Positions 32,675 through 41,726 of a stretch of 50,436 nt of DNA are shown in pieces. The DNA is from DASZBX01 sp035943635. Lineage in GTDB: Bacteria; Actinomycetota; Actinomycetes; Streptomycetales; Catenulisporaceae. The notes below the pieces were generated by a model that searched no databases, was not told the DNA's origin, and worked only from the letters and a program-made list of their open reading frames with translations. Both the position numbers and the translations under genes were made by a program. Position 1 is the first letter of the stretch. The number at the start of each line of letters is the position of its first letter. The DNA is taken from the NCBI GenBank assembly GCA_035943635.1, contig DASZBX010000048.1:1-50436 (forward strand). Reading direction: 5' to 3'.

Positions 32675-32983
32675 CTACTCGGTCGGGACCTCCAGGTCGC
32701 TCTTGGCCAGTTCCTCGACGTTCACGTCCTTGAAGGTGACCACCTTGACGTTCTTGACGAACCGGGCCGGCCGGTACATGTCCCACACCCAGGCATCGGC
32801 CATGGTGACCTCGAAGTACACCTCGCCGTCGGCCGAGCGCACGTCGAGGTCGACCTGGTTGGTCAGGTAGAACCGCCGCTCGGTCTCGACGACGTAGCGG
32901 AACAGCCCGACCACGTCGCGGTACTCCCGGTAGAGCTGAAGCTCCATCTCGGTTTCGTACTTCTCGAGATCCTCGGCACTCAT
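32675..32983 (-). CDS. DUF2469 family protein
   Basis: A small acidic protein of 102 residues (MSAEDLEKYETEMELQLYREYRDVVGLFRYVVETERRFYL...), highly conserved in actinobacteria and usually found beside rnhB and signal peptidases. No function is known to me. The ATG overlaps the rnhB stop by 4 bp, so it is translationally coupled. It is last in its operon, before a terminator. Confidence 0.93.
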   Translation of the reverse strand: MSAEDLEKYETEMELQLYREYRDVVGLFRYVVETERRFYLTNQVDLDVRSADGEVYFEVTMADAWVWDMYRPARFVKNVKVVTFKDVNVEELAKSDLEVPTE

Positions 32984-33789
32984 TCCTGCGCTCCCCTGGT
33001 ACGTTGGTCGGCGAAATCCAGGAGGTCCCCCTGCGTCACGACGCCGGCGCCCGGGGCGCTCCTGGACCCATTCTCACCCACAAACGGCCCCTTGGCGTCC
33101 GCCAGGGAGAGCTTTCGCACATTCGCGTAGCTGAACCGGTGCTCGGGGCAGCCGCCGTGGCGGTCCAGGGCCGCCTGGTGCACGGCCGTGGCGTAGCCCT
33201 TGTGGGTCGGGAAGTCGTACTCCGGGTACTGTTCGTGCAGCTCAAGCATGATCCGGTCGTGGGTCACCTTGGCGATCACGGACGCGGCCGCGATGCAGGC
33301 GACCAGGCGGTCGCCCTTGACCACCGCATGGCTCGGCGTGGCCACCCGGGGCACCGTGAAGCCGTCGAACAGGGCCAGGACGGGCCTCGGGTCCAGCCGG
33401 GCCATCGACTGCCGCAGCGCCGTGTAATTGGCCTCCTGGACCCCCACGCGGTCCACCTCGGCCGCCGGTATCACCCACGCGGCCCAGGCGAGGGCGTGCT
33501 CGACCACCTGGCCGTAGAGCCGCTCCCGGGTCGCCTCGGTGAGCAGCTTGGAGTCGTTCAGGCCGGGGATCCGCACCCCCTCGGGCAGGATCACCGCGGC
33601 CGCGGTCAGCGGGCCGGCGCACGCGCCCCGGCCGGCCTCGTCGGCGCCGGCCACCAGCGGGTAGCCGGCCTCCCGCAACGCCGCCTCGTACGCGTAGAGG
33701 TCCTGCCCGCCGCCCAGCGCCGGCGGGCTCGGAATCCCCACGTCCAACTGCCCCTGCGCGTGCGGGGCCGGTCCCTGCGATGCCGACAT
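32980..33789 (-). CDS. rnhB: Ribonuclease HII
   Basis: It cuts RNA in DNA:RNA hybrids, including misincorporated ribonucleotides. The 269-residue protein has GADEAGRGACAGPLTAAAVIL (catalytic Asp-Glu), DSKLLTEATRERLY, LALFDGFTVP and KGDRLVACIAAASVIAKVTHDRIM. An N-terminal tail of about 35 residues and a C-terminal tail of about 30 are unconserved. It lies 10 bp after the second signal peptidase, in the usual actinobacterial order. Confidence 0.96.
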   Translation of the reverse strand: MSASQGPAPHAQGQLDVGIPSPPALGGGQDLYAYEAALREAGYPLVAGADEAGRGACAGPLTAAAVILPEGVRIPGLNDSKLLTEATRERLYGQVVEHALAWAAWVIPAAEVDRVGVQEANYTALRQSMARLDPRPVLALFDGFTVPRVATPSHAVVKGDRLVACIAAASVIAKVTHDRIMLELHEQYPEYDFPTHKGYATAVHQAALDRHGGCPEHRFSYANVRKLSLADAKGPFVGENGSRSAPGAGVVTQGDLLDFADQRTRGAQE

Positions 33790-33799
33790 GGCGTTCAGG

Positions 33800-34885
33800 C
33801 TACGCGCTGTTCTTCGCCGCGTCGCGCCGCCTGAACCTGCGGTGCCTGAACCGCCGGCGCAGCACGGTCGTCGGCAGGGCCAGGGCCAGGGCGGCGACCG
33901 GGGTCCCGCCCGGTGCGCCGAGCGCCTGCAGGCCCACCTGTTTGAAGGTGTCCGGCACCGGCAGCGTGCCCCACTGGCTGGTCGGCCAGATGATCAGCTC
34001 GGCCCGGCCGACCACGTCGCCCACCGGGACGAACCCGCCGTCGGTCAGCACGTGCGCGCGGGAGTCCTCGGACACCGAGCGGTGGTCGCCCATCACCCAC
34101 AGGTCGCCCTGCGGCACGGTCACGTCGAAGTTCGCGGTCACCCCGCTCGGCGAGGAGTCCGACTTGTCGCCGGGATACAGATAGGTCTCGTTCAACGGCA
34201 CGCCGTTCACGGTGATCTGGTCCTGCGCGTTGCAGCAGACCACGTGGTCCCCGCCCACCCCGATCACCCGCTTGATCAGGTCGCCGTTGTCCTGCGGCAG
34301 CACGCCCACCCAGGTCAGCGCGCTGCTGAACCAGTTGCTGGAGGTGGCCGCCGGCTGGTCGTCGAGCCAGCCGCCCGGGTCCTGGAACACCACGATCTGG
34401 CCGCGGGCCGGCTTGTCCCCGATCCACACCGCGGCCCGGTTGACCAGCACCCGGTCGCCGATCGCGAGGGTGTTCTGCATCGACCCGCTCGGGATGAAGA
34501 AGGCCTGCACCAGGAAGGTCTTGATCAGGAAGGCAAGGAACAGGGCGAACACGACCAGGAAGGGCAGCTCCACGATGAACGGCCGCGGCGTCTTGGGGAA
34601 CAGGAACCGCCACACCAGCCGGAACGGGTAGAGCGCCCAGCCGGCCGGGGAGGTCGGCCGGCCCGGACCGGCCGCCGCGCCCGGTCCGCCGGCGTCCGCC
34701 GACCGTTCGGCCGGCTCCCCGGCCGCCGCGCCGGTGCCCGTATCCGCACCCGAGTCCCCGTCCGGTGACTGTCCCGGGATCCCGGTGCCCGAGCCGTTGC
34801 GGACCGGTCCGGCCCCGGCGGCCGGCTCGTCCACGGCCTGATTGGCCACCGAACCCGACTCGCCGTCGGATTTATCCACTGCCAC
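33800..34885 (-). CDS. lepB: Type I signal peptidase (distal copy)
   Basis: It removes signal peptides from secreted proteins. The 361-residue protein has an unusually long acidic Gly/Ala/Pro-rich cytoplasmic tail (about 100 residues), a membrane segment, the catalytic-Ser motif FIPSGSMQNTL, the catalytic Lys in DLIKRVIGVGGD, and box E GDHRSVSEDSRAH. A C-terminal hydrophobic segment and basic RRRFRHRRFRRRD follow. Its start overlaps the stop of the upstream copy by 14 bp. It is the longer of the pair. Confidence 0.94.
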   Translation of the reverse strand: MAVDKSDGESGSVANQAVDEPAAGAGPVRNGSGTGIPGQSPDGDSGADTGTGAAAGEPAERSADAGGPGAAAGPGRPTSPAGWALYPFRLVWRFLFPKTPRPFIVELPFLVVFALFLAFLIKTFLVQAFFIPSGSMQNTLAIGDRVLVNRAAVWIGDKPARGQIVVFQDPGGWLDDQPAATSSNWFSSALTWVGVLPQDNGDLIKRVIGVGGDHVVCCNAQDQITVNGVPLNETYLYPGDKSDSSPSGVTANFDVTVPQGDLWVMGDHRSVSEDSRAHVLTDGGFVPVGDVVGRAELIIWPTSQWGTLPVPDTFKQVGLQALGAPGGTPVAALALALPTTVLRRRFRHRRFRRRDAAKNSA

Positions 34886-35759
34886 TTCGCCAACCTCGAG
34901 TTCTCGTTAGGGATCGAACCGACCGGTACACCACCCTACGGCGCCGCAGCGCCAGCCGGATCGGCACCGCCCCGATCAGCGCCGCGGTCGCGGGCTGTAC
35001 CGGGAGCGAGGTGACCGCGGTCAGTCCTTGCTGTTGAAAGGTAGCGGGAACGCCCAGTCCCCCGACACGATTAGGCGGCCAAATCAACACGAACGCGTGA
35101 CCCACCACGTCGTCAATCGGCACAGTACCGTCAGATCCGTTGTTCATGTGGTACCTGGAGTCCGCGGAGTCGTCGCGGTTGTCCCCCATCACCCAGATGT
35201 GCCCCGGCGGCACCTTGACGTCGAAACTCTGCTCGGACGGCGCCGCCCCCGGGTAGATGTAGTCCGACTCGTTCAACGGCACGCCGTTCACGGATATCCG
35301 GCCCTGGGCGTCGCAGCACTTGACCTCGTCCCCCGGCACCCCGATCACCCGCTTGATCAGGTCCTGCTGGCCGGGCAGCAGCCCGACGAAGGTGAACACC
35401 GACTTGACCCCGTCGACCAGGAAGTTGCCCCCGCTCGTGCTGGTCGAGTCCTCGCCGGTCAGCCAGCCGCCCGGGTCCTGGAAGACCACCACCTGGCCGC
35501 GCTGCGGCTGGGAGCCGAACCAGGGCGAGAACTTGTTCACCAGCACCCGGTTGCCGGGCATGATCGTGGTCTCCATCGACGGCGACGGGATGTAGAACGC
35601 CTGGACCACGAAGGTCTTGATCCCCAGGGCCAGGAACAGCGCGATCACCAGCAGGATCGGGATCTCCCGCCACAGCCGGATCGGCTTGAGCCGACGCCGG
35701 CGCCCCTTCGCCGTCCTGGACTTCATCGGTTTTATCCGACGCCGCCGACCCTTCGCCAC
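34872..35759 (-). CDS. lepB: Type I signal peptidase (proximal copy)
   Basis: The 295-residue paralogue of the 33800 gene has a membrane segment, FYIPSPSMETTIM (catalytic Ser), QQDLIKRVIGVPGD (catalytic Lys), and GDNRDDSADSRYH. The N-terminus carries a direct duplication (AKGRRRRIKP at 2-11 and AKGRRRRLKP at 17-26). Streptomycetes usually have four such genes between rplS and rnhB, as I recall; here there are two. It overlaps the next copy by 14 bp, so they are coupled. Confidence 0.94.
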   Translation of the reverse strand: MAKGRRRRIKPMKSRTAKGRRRRLKPIRLWREIPILLVIALFLALGIKTFVVQAFYIPSPSMETTIMPGNRVLVNKFSPWFGSQPQRGQVVVFQDPGGWLTGEDSTSTSGGNFLVDGVKSVFTFVGLLPGQQDLIKRVIGVPGDEVKCCDAQGRISVNGVPLNESDYIYPGAAPSEQSFDVKVPPGHIWVMGDNRDDSADSRYHMNNGSDGTVPIDDVVGHAFVLIWPPNRVGGLGVPATFQQQGLTAVTSLPVQPATAALIGAVPIRLALRRRRVVYRSVRSLTRTRGWRSGSG

Positions 35760-35906
35760 GCCCGTCCTCCAGATCCACCGGGGGACAGCCCGGTTACGCT
35801 TCGATGGCGAATTTCATGTCACCGTTGCGGAACACTACTATGCCGACACCGCGGATTCGAGAGCGGAGATCTTCAAGTTCGCTCCCCCTTCATCGGGCCA
35901 AAGGCA

Positions 35907-35939
35907 ACGCCCCGGTCCCCCTCGCGGGGGCCGGGGCGT
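35907..35939 (-). terminator. Hairpin downstream of rplS
   Basis: Stem ACGCCCCGG plus CCCCC pairing with GGGGG plus CCGGGGCGT, with one bulged T and a small TCGC-type loop. It lies about 37 bp past the rplS stop on the - strand. Confidence 0.75.
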
Positions 35940-35975
35940 CCGACGGGTGCGCGAATGCGCAGGTCCGGTAGGCGA

Positions 35976-36329
35976 CTACCGGTTCCAGTCCACCTTCTCC
36001 TTGATCTTCGCCTTCTTGCCGCGCAGTTCGCGCAGGTAGTAGAGCTTGGCCCGGCGGACGTCACCGCGGGTGATCACTTCGATCTTGTCGATCACCGGAA
36101 CGTGCACCGGGAAGGTGCGCTCCACGCCGACGCCGAAGCTGATCTTGCGGACGGTGAAGGTCTCGCGCACGCCGCTGCCCTGGCGCCGGATGACCACGCC
36201 CTGGAACACCTGGATCCGCGAACGGGTGCCTTCGACGACCCTGACGTGCACCTTCAGGGTGTCGCCGGGCCGGAACGGCGGGATGTCCGAGCGCAGCGAC
36301 TGCGCGTCGAGTACATCAAGCTTCTGCAT
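35976..36329 (-). CDS. rplS: 50S ribosomal protein L19
   Basis: The 117-residue protein has the canonical L19 content: LRSDIPPFRPGDTLKVHVRVVEGTRSRIQVFQGVVIRR, VRKISFGVGVERTFPVHVPVIDKIEV and RAKLYYLRELRGKKAKIKEK. It is transcribed toward the signal peptidases, but a strong hairpin separates them. It lies 207 bp downstream of trmD. Confidence 0.97.
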   Translation of the reverse strand: MQKLDVLDAQSLRSDIPPFRPGDTLKVHVRVVEGTRSRIQVFQGVVIRRQGSGVRETFTVRKISFGVGVERTFPVHVPVIDKIEVITRGDVRRAKLYYLRELRGKKAKIKEKVDWNR

Positions 36330-36536
36330 TTTCTCTCCTCGCGCATGCCACAGGTCACGCGCGGCGATCTAGATGGGATTCGCTGATTCGCCGTTCCGCC
36401 CGCGCTCCCCCCATGGCAGGAGAGGCCCGACAAATTCTGTCGAAAGTCTTAGGGAGGAACACCGACTCGCAAGTCTCTCACGACTGCCCGGCCTCCACGA
36501 AATCCGTCCGCGCCGCACCCGCCGGGGACGGCGGGC

Positions 36537-37427
36537 TCAGTCCTGCGCGGCCGGGTCCGCGGCCGGGCCGAGCCGGCCGCCGTCCACGCTCCAGCCCAGC
36601 GCGGCCAGCGCCGCGCGGTCCTTCTTGTCCAGGCCGGCCGGATCGGTCCGGGCGAGCAGTTCCGGCCGGTTGGCGGCGGTCCGGGCGAAGGCCGCCTCGC
36701 GCCGCCAGCGGGCGATCGCGCCGTGGTTGCCGGAGTAGAGCACCTCGGGCACCGCGTGCCCGCGCCACTCGGCCGGCTTGGTGTAGACCGGGCCTTCGAG
36801 CAGGTTGGCCATCGCGCCGTCGGCGAAGGAGTCGTCCCGGGCGGACTCGCTGTTGCCGAGCACCCCGGGCAGCAGCCGGCCGATCGCCTCGACCATCACC
36901 AGCACGGCGACCTCGCCGCCGGCCAGGACGTAGTCGCCGATCGACAGTTCCTCGACGTCGAAGCGGCCGGCCGCGTGGTCGATCACCCGGCGGTCGATGC
37001 CCTCGTACCGGGCCGGGGCGAAGACCAGCCAGGGCCGGCCGGCCAGCCGGGCCGCGGCGGCCTGGGTGAACGGCCGTCCGCTGGGGGTCGGGACGATCAG
37101 CGTGGGCCGTGGGACGTCCGCCGCGGCCCCGCCGGCGCCGAGGTCCTGCGCGCCGGCGTCGAGGACCGCGTCCAGCGCCAGGCCCCAGGGCTCCGGCTTC
37201 ATCACCATGCCGGGGCCGCCGCCGTACGGCGAGTCGTCCACGGTCCGGTGCACGTCGTAGGTCCAGTCCCGCAGCTCGTGCAGGTGGAAGTCGAGCAGGC
37301 CGCGCTCGGCCGCCTTGCCGATCAGCGAGACCCGCAGCGGGGCCAGGTACTCGGGGAAGATGGTGACGACGTCGATCCGCAGCGCGTGCGGGCCGGGTGC
37401 GCCGTCCGGCCGGGCCGGTTCGCTCAC
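36537..37427 (-). CDS. trmD: tRNA (guanine-N1)-methyltransferase TrmD
   Basis: It methylates G37 next to the anticodon, preventing frameshifts. The 296-residue SPOUT enzyme starts RIDVVTIFPEYLAPLRVSLIGKA and has DDSPYGGGPGMVMKPEPW and the trefoil knot SIGDYVLAGGEVAVLVMVEAIGRLLPGVLGN. A C-terminal extension of about 40 residues is unconserved. The GTG at 37427 overlaps the rimM stop by 4 bp. Confidence 0.96.
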   Translation of the reverse strand: MSEPARPDGAPGPHALRIDVVTIFPEYLAPLRVSLIGKAAERGLLDFHLHELRDWTYDVHRTVDDSPYGGGPGMVMKPEPWGLALDAVLDAGAQDLGAGGAAADVPRPTLIVPTPSGRPFTQAAAARLAGRPWLVFAPARYEGIDRRVIDHAAGRFDVEELSIGDYVLAGGEVAVLVMVEAIGRLLPGVLGNSESARDDSFADGAMANLLEGPVYTKPAEWRGHAVPEVLYSGNHGAIARWRREAAFARTAANRPELLARTDPAGLDKKDRAALAALGWSVDGGRLGPAADPAAQD

Positions 37428-38083
37428 TTCTCGACCGGCGGCGTCGGGTCGGCCAGTTCGAGCAGCCCCGGCGGCGGGTCGACCCGGACCGTGCGGCTCT
37501 TCAGGTCGACCTCGGGCACGAACTCGGCCACGAACGGGATCAGCACCTCGCGGCCGTCCGCGCGGCGCACGGCGAACAGGTCCTGGGCGGGCAGGTGGAT
37601 CATCTCGCGCACGATCCCGACCGGGCGGCCGTCTACGGTCATCACCCGCAGGCCGACCAGCTGGTGGTCGTAGAACTCGTCCGGGTCCCCGGACATCTCG
37701 TCCGGGTCGACCTCGGCCACGAGCAGGGTATTGCGAAGGCCCTCGGCCTTGGTCCGGTCCTCGATCCCGGCGAAGCCGAGGATCATCCGCGGACCCTGCA
37801 TCCGGACCCGGTCCACGGTCAGCGGGCCGCGGGCGGCCGGCTCGGTGAGCAGCACGGCGCCGCGGGCGAAGCGCTGGTCCGGGTCGTCGGTGCGCAGTTC
37901 CACGGTCACCTCGCCCTTGAGCCCCTGGGCCTTGCCGATCCGGCCGACGACCAGCCGCAGGACCTGCGGCGCGGGGGCCGCGACCGCCGGGCCGGCGTCG
38001 GCCGGTCCGGCGGGGGTCACGGCGTCGTCCTGGGCGCCGGCCTCGGCCGGTCCGCCCTGCTGTCCGGGCACGGTGGAACGCAC
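37424..38083 (-). CDS. rimM: Ribosome maturation factor RimM
   Basis: It helps assemble the 30S head around S19. The 219-residue protein has an Ala/Pro/Gly-rich N-terminal tail of about 40 residues, then VGRIGKAQGLKGEVTVELRTDDPDQRF (RimM domain) and the PRC-barrel segment DEFYDHQLVGLRVMTVDGRPVGIVREMIHLPAQDLFAVRR, ending in IPFVAEFVPEVDLKSRTV. GTG 38083 lies 4 bp after the KH gene stop; a GTG at 38047-38071 is possible since the tail is unconserved. Confidence 0.95.
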   Translation of the reverse strand: MRSTVPGQQGGPAEAGAQDDAVTPAGPADAGPAVAAPAPQVLRLVVGRIGKAQGLKGEVTVELRTDDPDQRFARGAVLLTEPAARGPLTVDRVRMQGPRMILGFAGIEDRTKAEGLRNTLLVAEVDPDEMSGDPDEFYDHQLVGLRVMTVDGRPVGIVREMIHLPAQDLFAVRRADGREVLIPFVAEFVPEVDLKSRTVRVDPPPGLLELADPTPPVEK

Positions 38084-38087
38084 CCGC

Positions 38088-38327
38088 TCAGCGCATGCCC
38101 GGGGCTTCGATCAGGTCGATGCGCACGGCCCGACCCGCCAAAGCCCCGATCACGGTGCGCAGCGCCCTCGCGGTGCGACCCTGCCGGCCGATGACCTTGC
38201 CCAGATCCTCGGGGTGCACCCGAACCTCCAGAACCCGGCCGCGGCGCAGTTCGCGGTCGCGAACGACCACCTCGTCGGGGTGTTCGACAATCCCCTTGAC
38301 CAGATGCTCCAGCGCTTCTTCCAACAT
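38088..38327 (-). CDS. KH-domain RNA-binding protein (KhpA/YlqC type)
   Basis: A 79-residue protein, MLEEALEHLVKGIVEHPDEVVVRDRELRRGRVLEVRVHPEDLGKVIGRQGRTARALRTVIGALAG..., with the KH GKVIGRQG loop. Such proteins sit between rpsP and rimM in Gram-positives and bind small RNAs with a partner KhpB. ATG 38327 is 5 bp after the rpsP stop and 4 bp before rimM, within the operon rpsP-khpA-rimM-trmD. Confidence 0.95.
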   Translation of the reverse strand: MLEEALEHLVKGIVEHPDEVVVRDRELRRGRVLEVRVHPEDLGKVIGRQGRTARALRTVIGALAGRAVRIDLIEAPGMR

Positions 38328-38332
38328 GCCGA

Positions 38333-38791
38333 TCAGGCCTCGGTGGACTCGGCCGGCTCGGTCGCCGCGGCGGCCGGTTCGGCGGCCTTGTCGACCTTCT
38401 CGGCCTTCTCCGACTTCTTCCGGGCCGCGGTGGTGGCGGCCTTGGGCTCGGACTCGGCCTCCTTGGCGGCGACCTCGAACACGGCGCGCTTGTTGGCCTT
38501 GGGCTCGGCGACCTTCATGGCCGGCGGGGCCGGCAGGCCCTTGAACCTCTGCCAGTCGCCGGTGACCTTGAGGATCGAGGCGACGGACTCGGTCGGCTGG
38601 GCGCCGACGCCGAGCCAGTACTGCACCCGGTCCGAGTTCACCTCGATGAACGAGGGCTGCTCCTTCGGGTGGTACTTGCCGATCTCCTCGATCGCCCGGC
38701 CGTCGCGCTTGGTGCGGGAGTCGGCGATGACGATGCGGTACTGGGGCGTGCGGATCTTTCCGAGACGCTTCAGCTTGATCTTGACTGCCAC
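38333..38791 (-). CDS. rpsP: 30S ribosomal protein S16
   Basis: The 152-residue protein has the S16 core of about 85 residues (VAVKIKLKRLGKIRTPQYRIVIADSRTKRDGRAIEEIGKYHP..., VQYWLGVGAQPTESV) and an Ala/Lys/Glu-rich tail, as in other actinobacteria. GTG 38791 was chosen: AGGAGA precedes it and the family starts VAVKIKL. An ATG at 38842 would add 17 unconserved residues. First gene of the rpsP-trmD operon. Confidence 0.96.
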   Translation of the reverse strand: MAVKIKLKRLGKIRTPQYRIVIADSRTKRDGRAIEEIGKYHPKEQPSFIEVNSDRVQYWLGVGAQPTESVASILKVTGDWQRFKGLPAPPAMKVAEPKANKRAVFEVAAKEAESEPKAATTAARKKSEKAEKVDKAAEPAAAATEPAESTEA

Positions 38792-38979
38792 GGGAGTGGA
38801 ATCTCCTGAATTCTGGGTGGTGTTCGGGCGGTCCGCGGCCACGCGTGGGGTTACGCGGGCAGACAGCCCTGAAGGACTCCGGCTCCGTGTGGGTAGAGGG
38901 CCACCCGGTCCAGGTACTCAGCTGCCTATTGTGCCACAAGCACGGCAGCCGTTCGGCCGCCTCCGGCGCGGCCGGGCGT

Positions 38980-40524
<1,545 letters not shown>

Positions 40525-40652
40525 GGCGCCGTCAAATCCTCGCTGAAGAGTCGGAAAGCATCTCGGTCTTCGTCGAAGACCATAAGCGTTGTCGTTTCCA
40601 AGGGTAACCGCTTCGGCCGCACCGGCGCAGAACACCCTACTTGTCAGTGCTG

Positions 40653-40665
40653 TCACCTAAGGTGA
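40653..40665. promoter_or_regulatory. Short palindrome between ffh and the exonuclease
   Basis: TCACCT and AGGTGA flank a single A. It sits in the 172-bp divergent space, 32 bp before the exonuclease start and 129 bp from ffh. It may be an operator for the exonuclease gene; no regulator is implied by the sequence. Confidence 0.4.
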
Positions 40666-40696
40666 GTGCTAATCAAGAAGAAGGGCGGAGCCGGAC

Positions 40697-41515
40697 ATGG
40701 GGACAAACCGGTATTCCGGTACGTGCAAGACCTGCGACAAGAACGTGCCGGCCGGCGTGGGGGAACTGCGCAAGGACGCCGGGCAGTTCGTCGTGTACCA
40801 CCCCGAGTGCCTGCCCGCTCCCGGGCCGGGCTGGCACACCGGGCTGATCGGCTCCTACGACTGCGAGACGACCGGCACCGACCCGTTCAGCGCGCGGCTG
40901 GTGTCCGCGGCGTTCGTGACCACGGCCGGCGACCGGCGCGAGTTCCTGGTGAACCCCGGGGTGGAGATCCCGGCCGAGGCCGCCGCGGTGCACGGGATCA
41001 GCACCGAGCACGCCCGCGAGCACGGCGCGGCGCCCGAGGCGGCGCTCGAGCAGATCGCCGCGCTGCTGGCCGGGCACCTGAACCAGGGCGCCCCGCTGGT
41101 GGTGTTCAACGCCCCGTTCGACCTGACCCTGCTGGAGGCGGAGCTGGGCCGGCACGGCCTGACCCCGCTGGCCAAGCGCGTCGGCCGGATCGCGCCGGTG
41201 ATCGATCCGCTGGTGATAGACCGCAAGTGCGACAAGTGGCGCAAGGGCCCGCGCAAGCTGGAGGCCCAGTGCGAGCACTACGGCGTGGTGATCGAGAACG
41301 CGCACAACGCCTTCGCCGACGCGGTGGCCGCGATGGACGTGGCCAGGGCGATGGCCGGGCGCTACCCGGAGATCGCGGAGACCGACCTGCTGGCGCTGCA
41401 CCAGGACCAGGCGAAGTGGAAGGCCGACGCGGACGCCGACTTCGCGGACTACAGGCGGCGCAAGGGCGAGGCGTTCACCCCGGAGACCGGCTGGCCGGTG
41501 CGGGACGCCGCCTAG
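40697..41515 (+). CDS. DnaQ-like 3'-5' exonuclease
   Basis: The 272-residue protein has a small N-terminal Cys pair module (CKTCDKNV...YHPEC), possibly zinc-binding, then a DEDDh exonuclease domain: SYDCETTGTDP (Exo I, Asp and Glu), VVFNAPFDLTLL (Exo II) and HNAFADAVAAMDVARAM (Exo III, His and Asp). Similar proteins in actinomycetes are annotated as DNA polymerase III epsilon-like. Substrate and partner are not known. ATG 40697 gives MGTNRYSGTCK. Confidence 0.92.
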   Translation: MGTNRYSGTCKTCDKNVPAGVGELRKDAGQFVVYHPECLPAPGPGWHTGLIGSYDCETTGTDPFSARLVSAAFVTTAGDRREFLVNPGVEIPAEAAAVHGISTEHAREHGAAPEAALEQIAALLAGHLNQGAPLVVFNAPFDLTLLEAELGRHGLTPLAKRVGRIAPVIDPLVIDRKCDKWRKGPRKLEAQCEHYGVVIENAHNAFADAVAAMDVARAMAGRYPEIAETDLLALHQDQAKWKADADADFADYRRRKGEAFTPETGWPVRDAA

Positions 41516-41726
41516 GCGGTGTTTGGGAACCGGCCGGAATCCGGGTGTCTGACCGCTCGGGCTTGTGTAAATACCCTGCGGTGTTTGCTGGACGCCGCAG
41601 GCCCTGGCCGGTTCTCGCTGAATCCCTTCGGCAATGCTGGTCGTCGCCGGGTGAACCGGTCGCGCCGCGCAGTGGAAGACCACCGCGCGGCGCGAAACGT
41701 ACACGGACCAGTGCCGCCGGTCTGCC
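41516..41726. other. Intergenic region with possible element remnant
   Basis: No gene. A segment at 41514-41531 resembles a segment at 50279-50297 (see findings), GAACCGGCC near 41527 is repeated in inverse near 41608, and a terminator for the phosphatase sits at 41660-41695. Confidence 0.5.
41660..41695 (-). terminator. Terminator hairpin of the metallophosphatase gene
   Basis: A 16-bp stem (41660-41675 with 41680-41695, one G-T type mismatch) and AAGA loop, about 32 bp past the phosphatase stop on the - strand. Confidence 0.75.
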
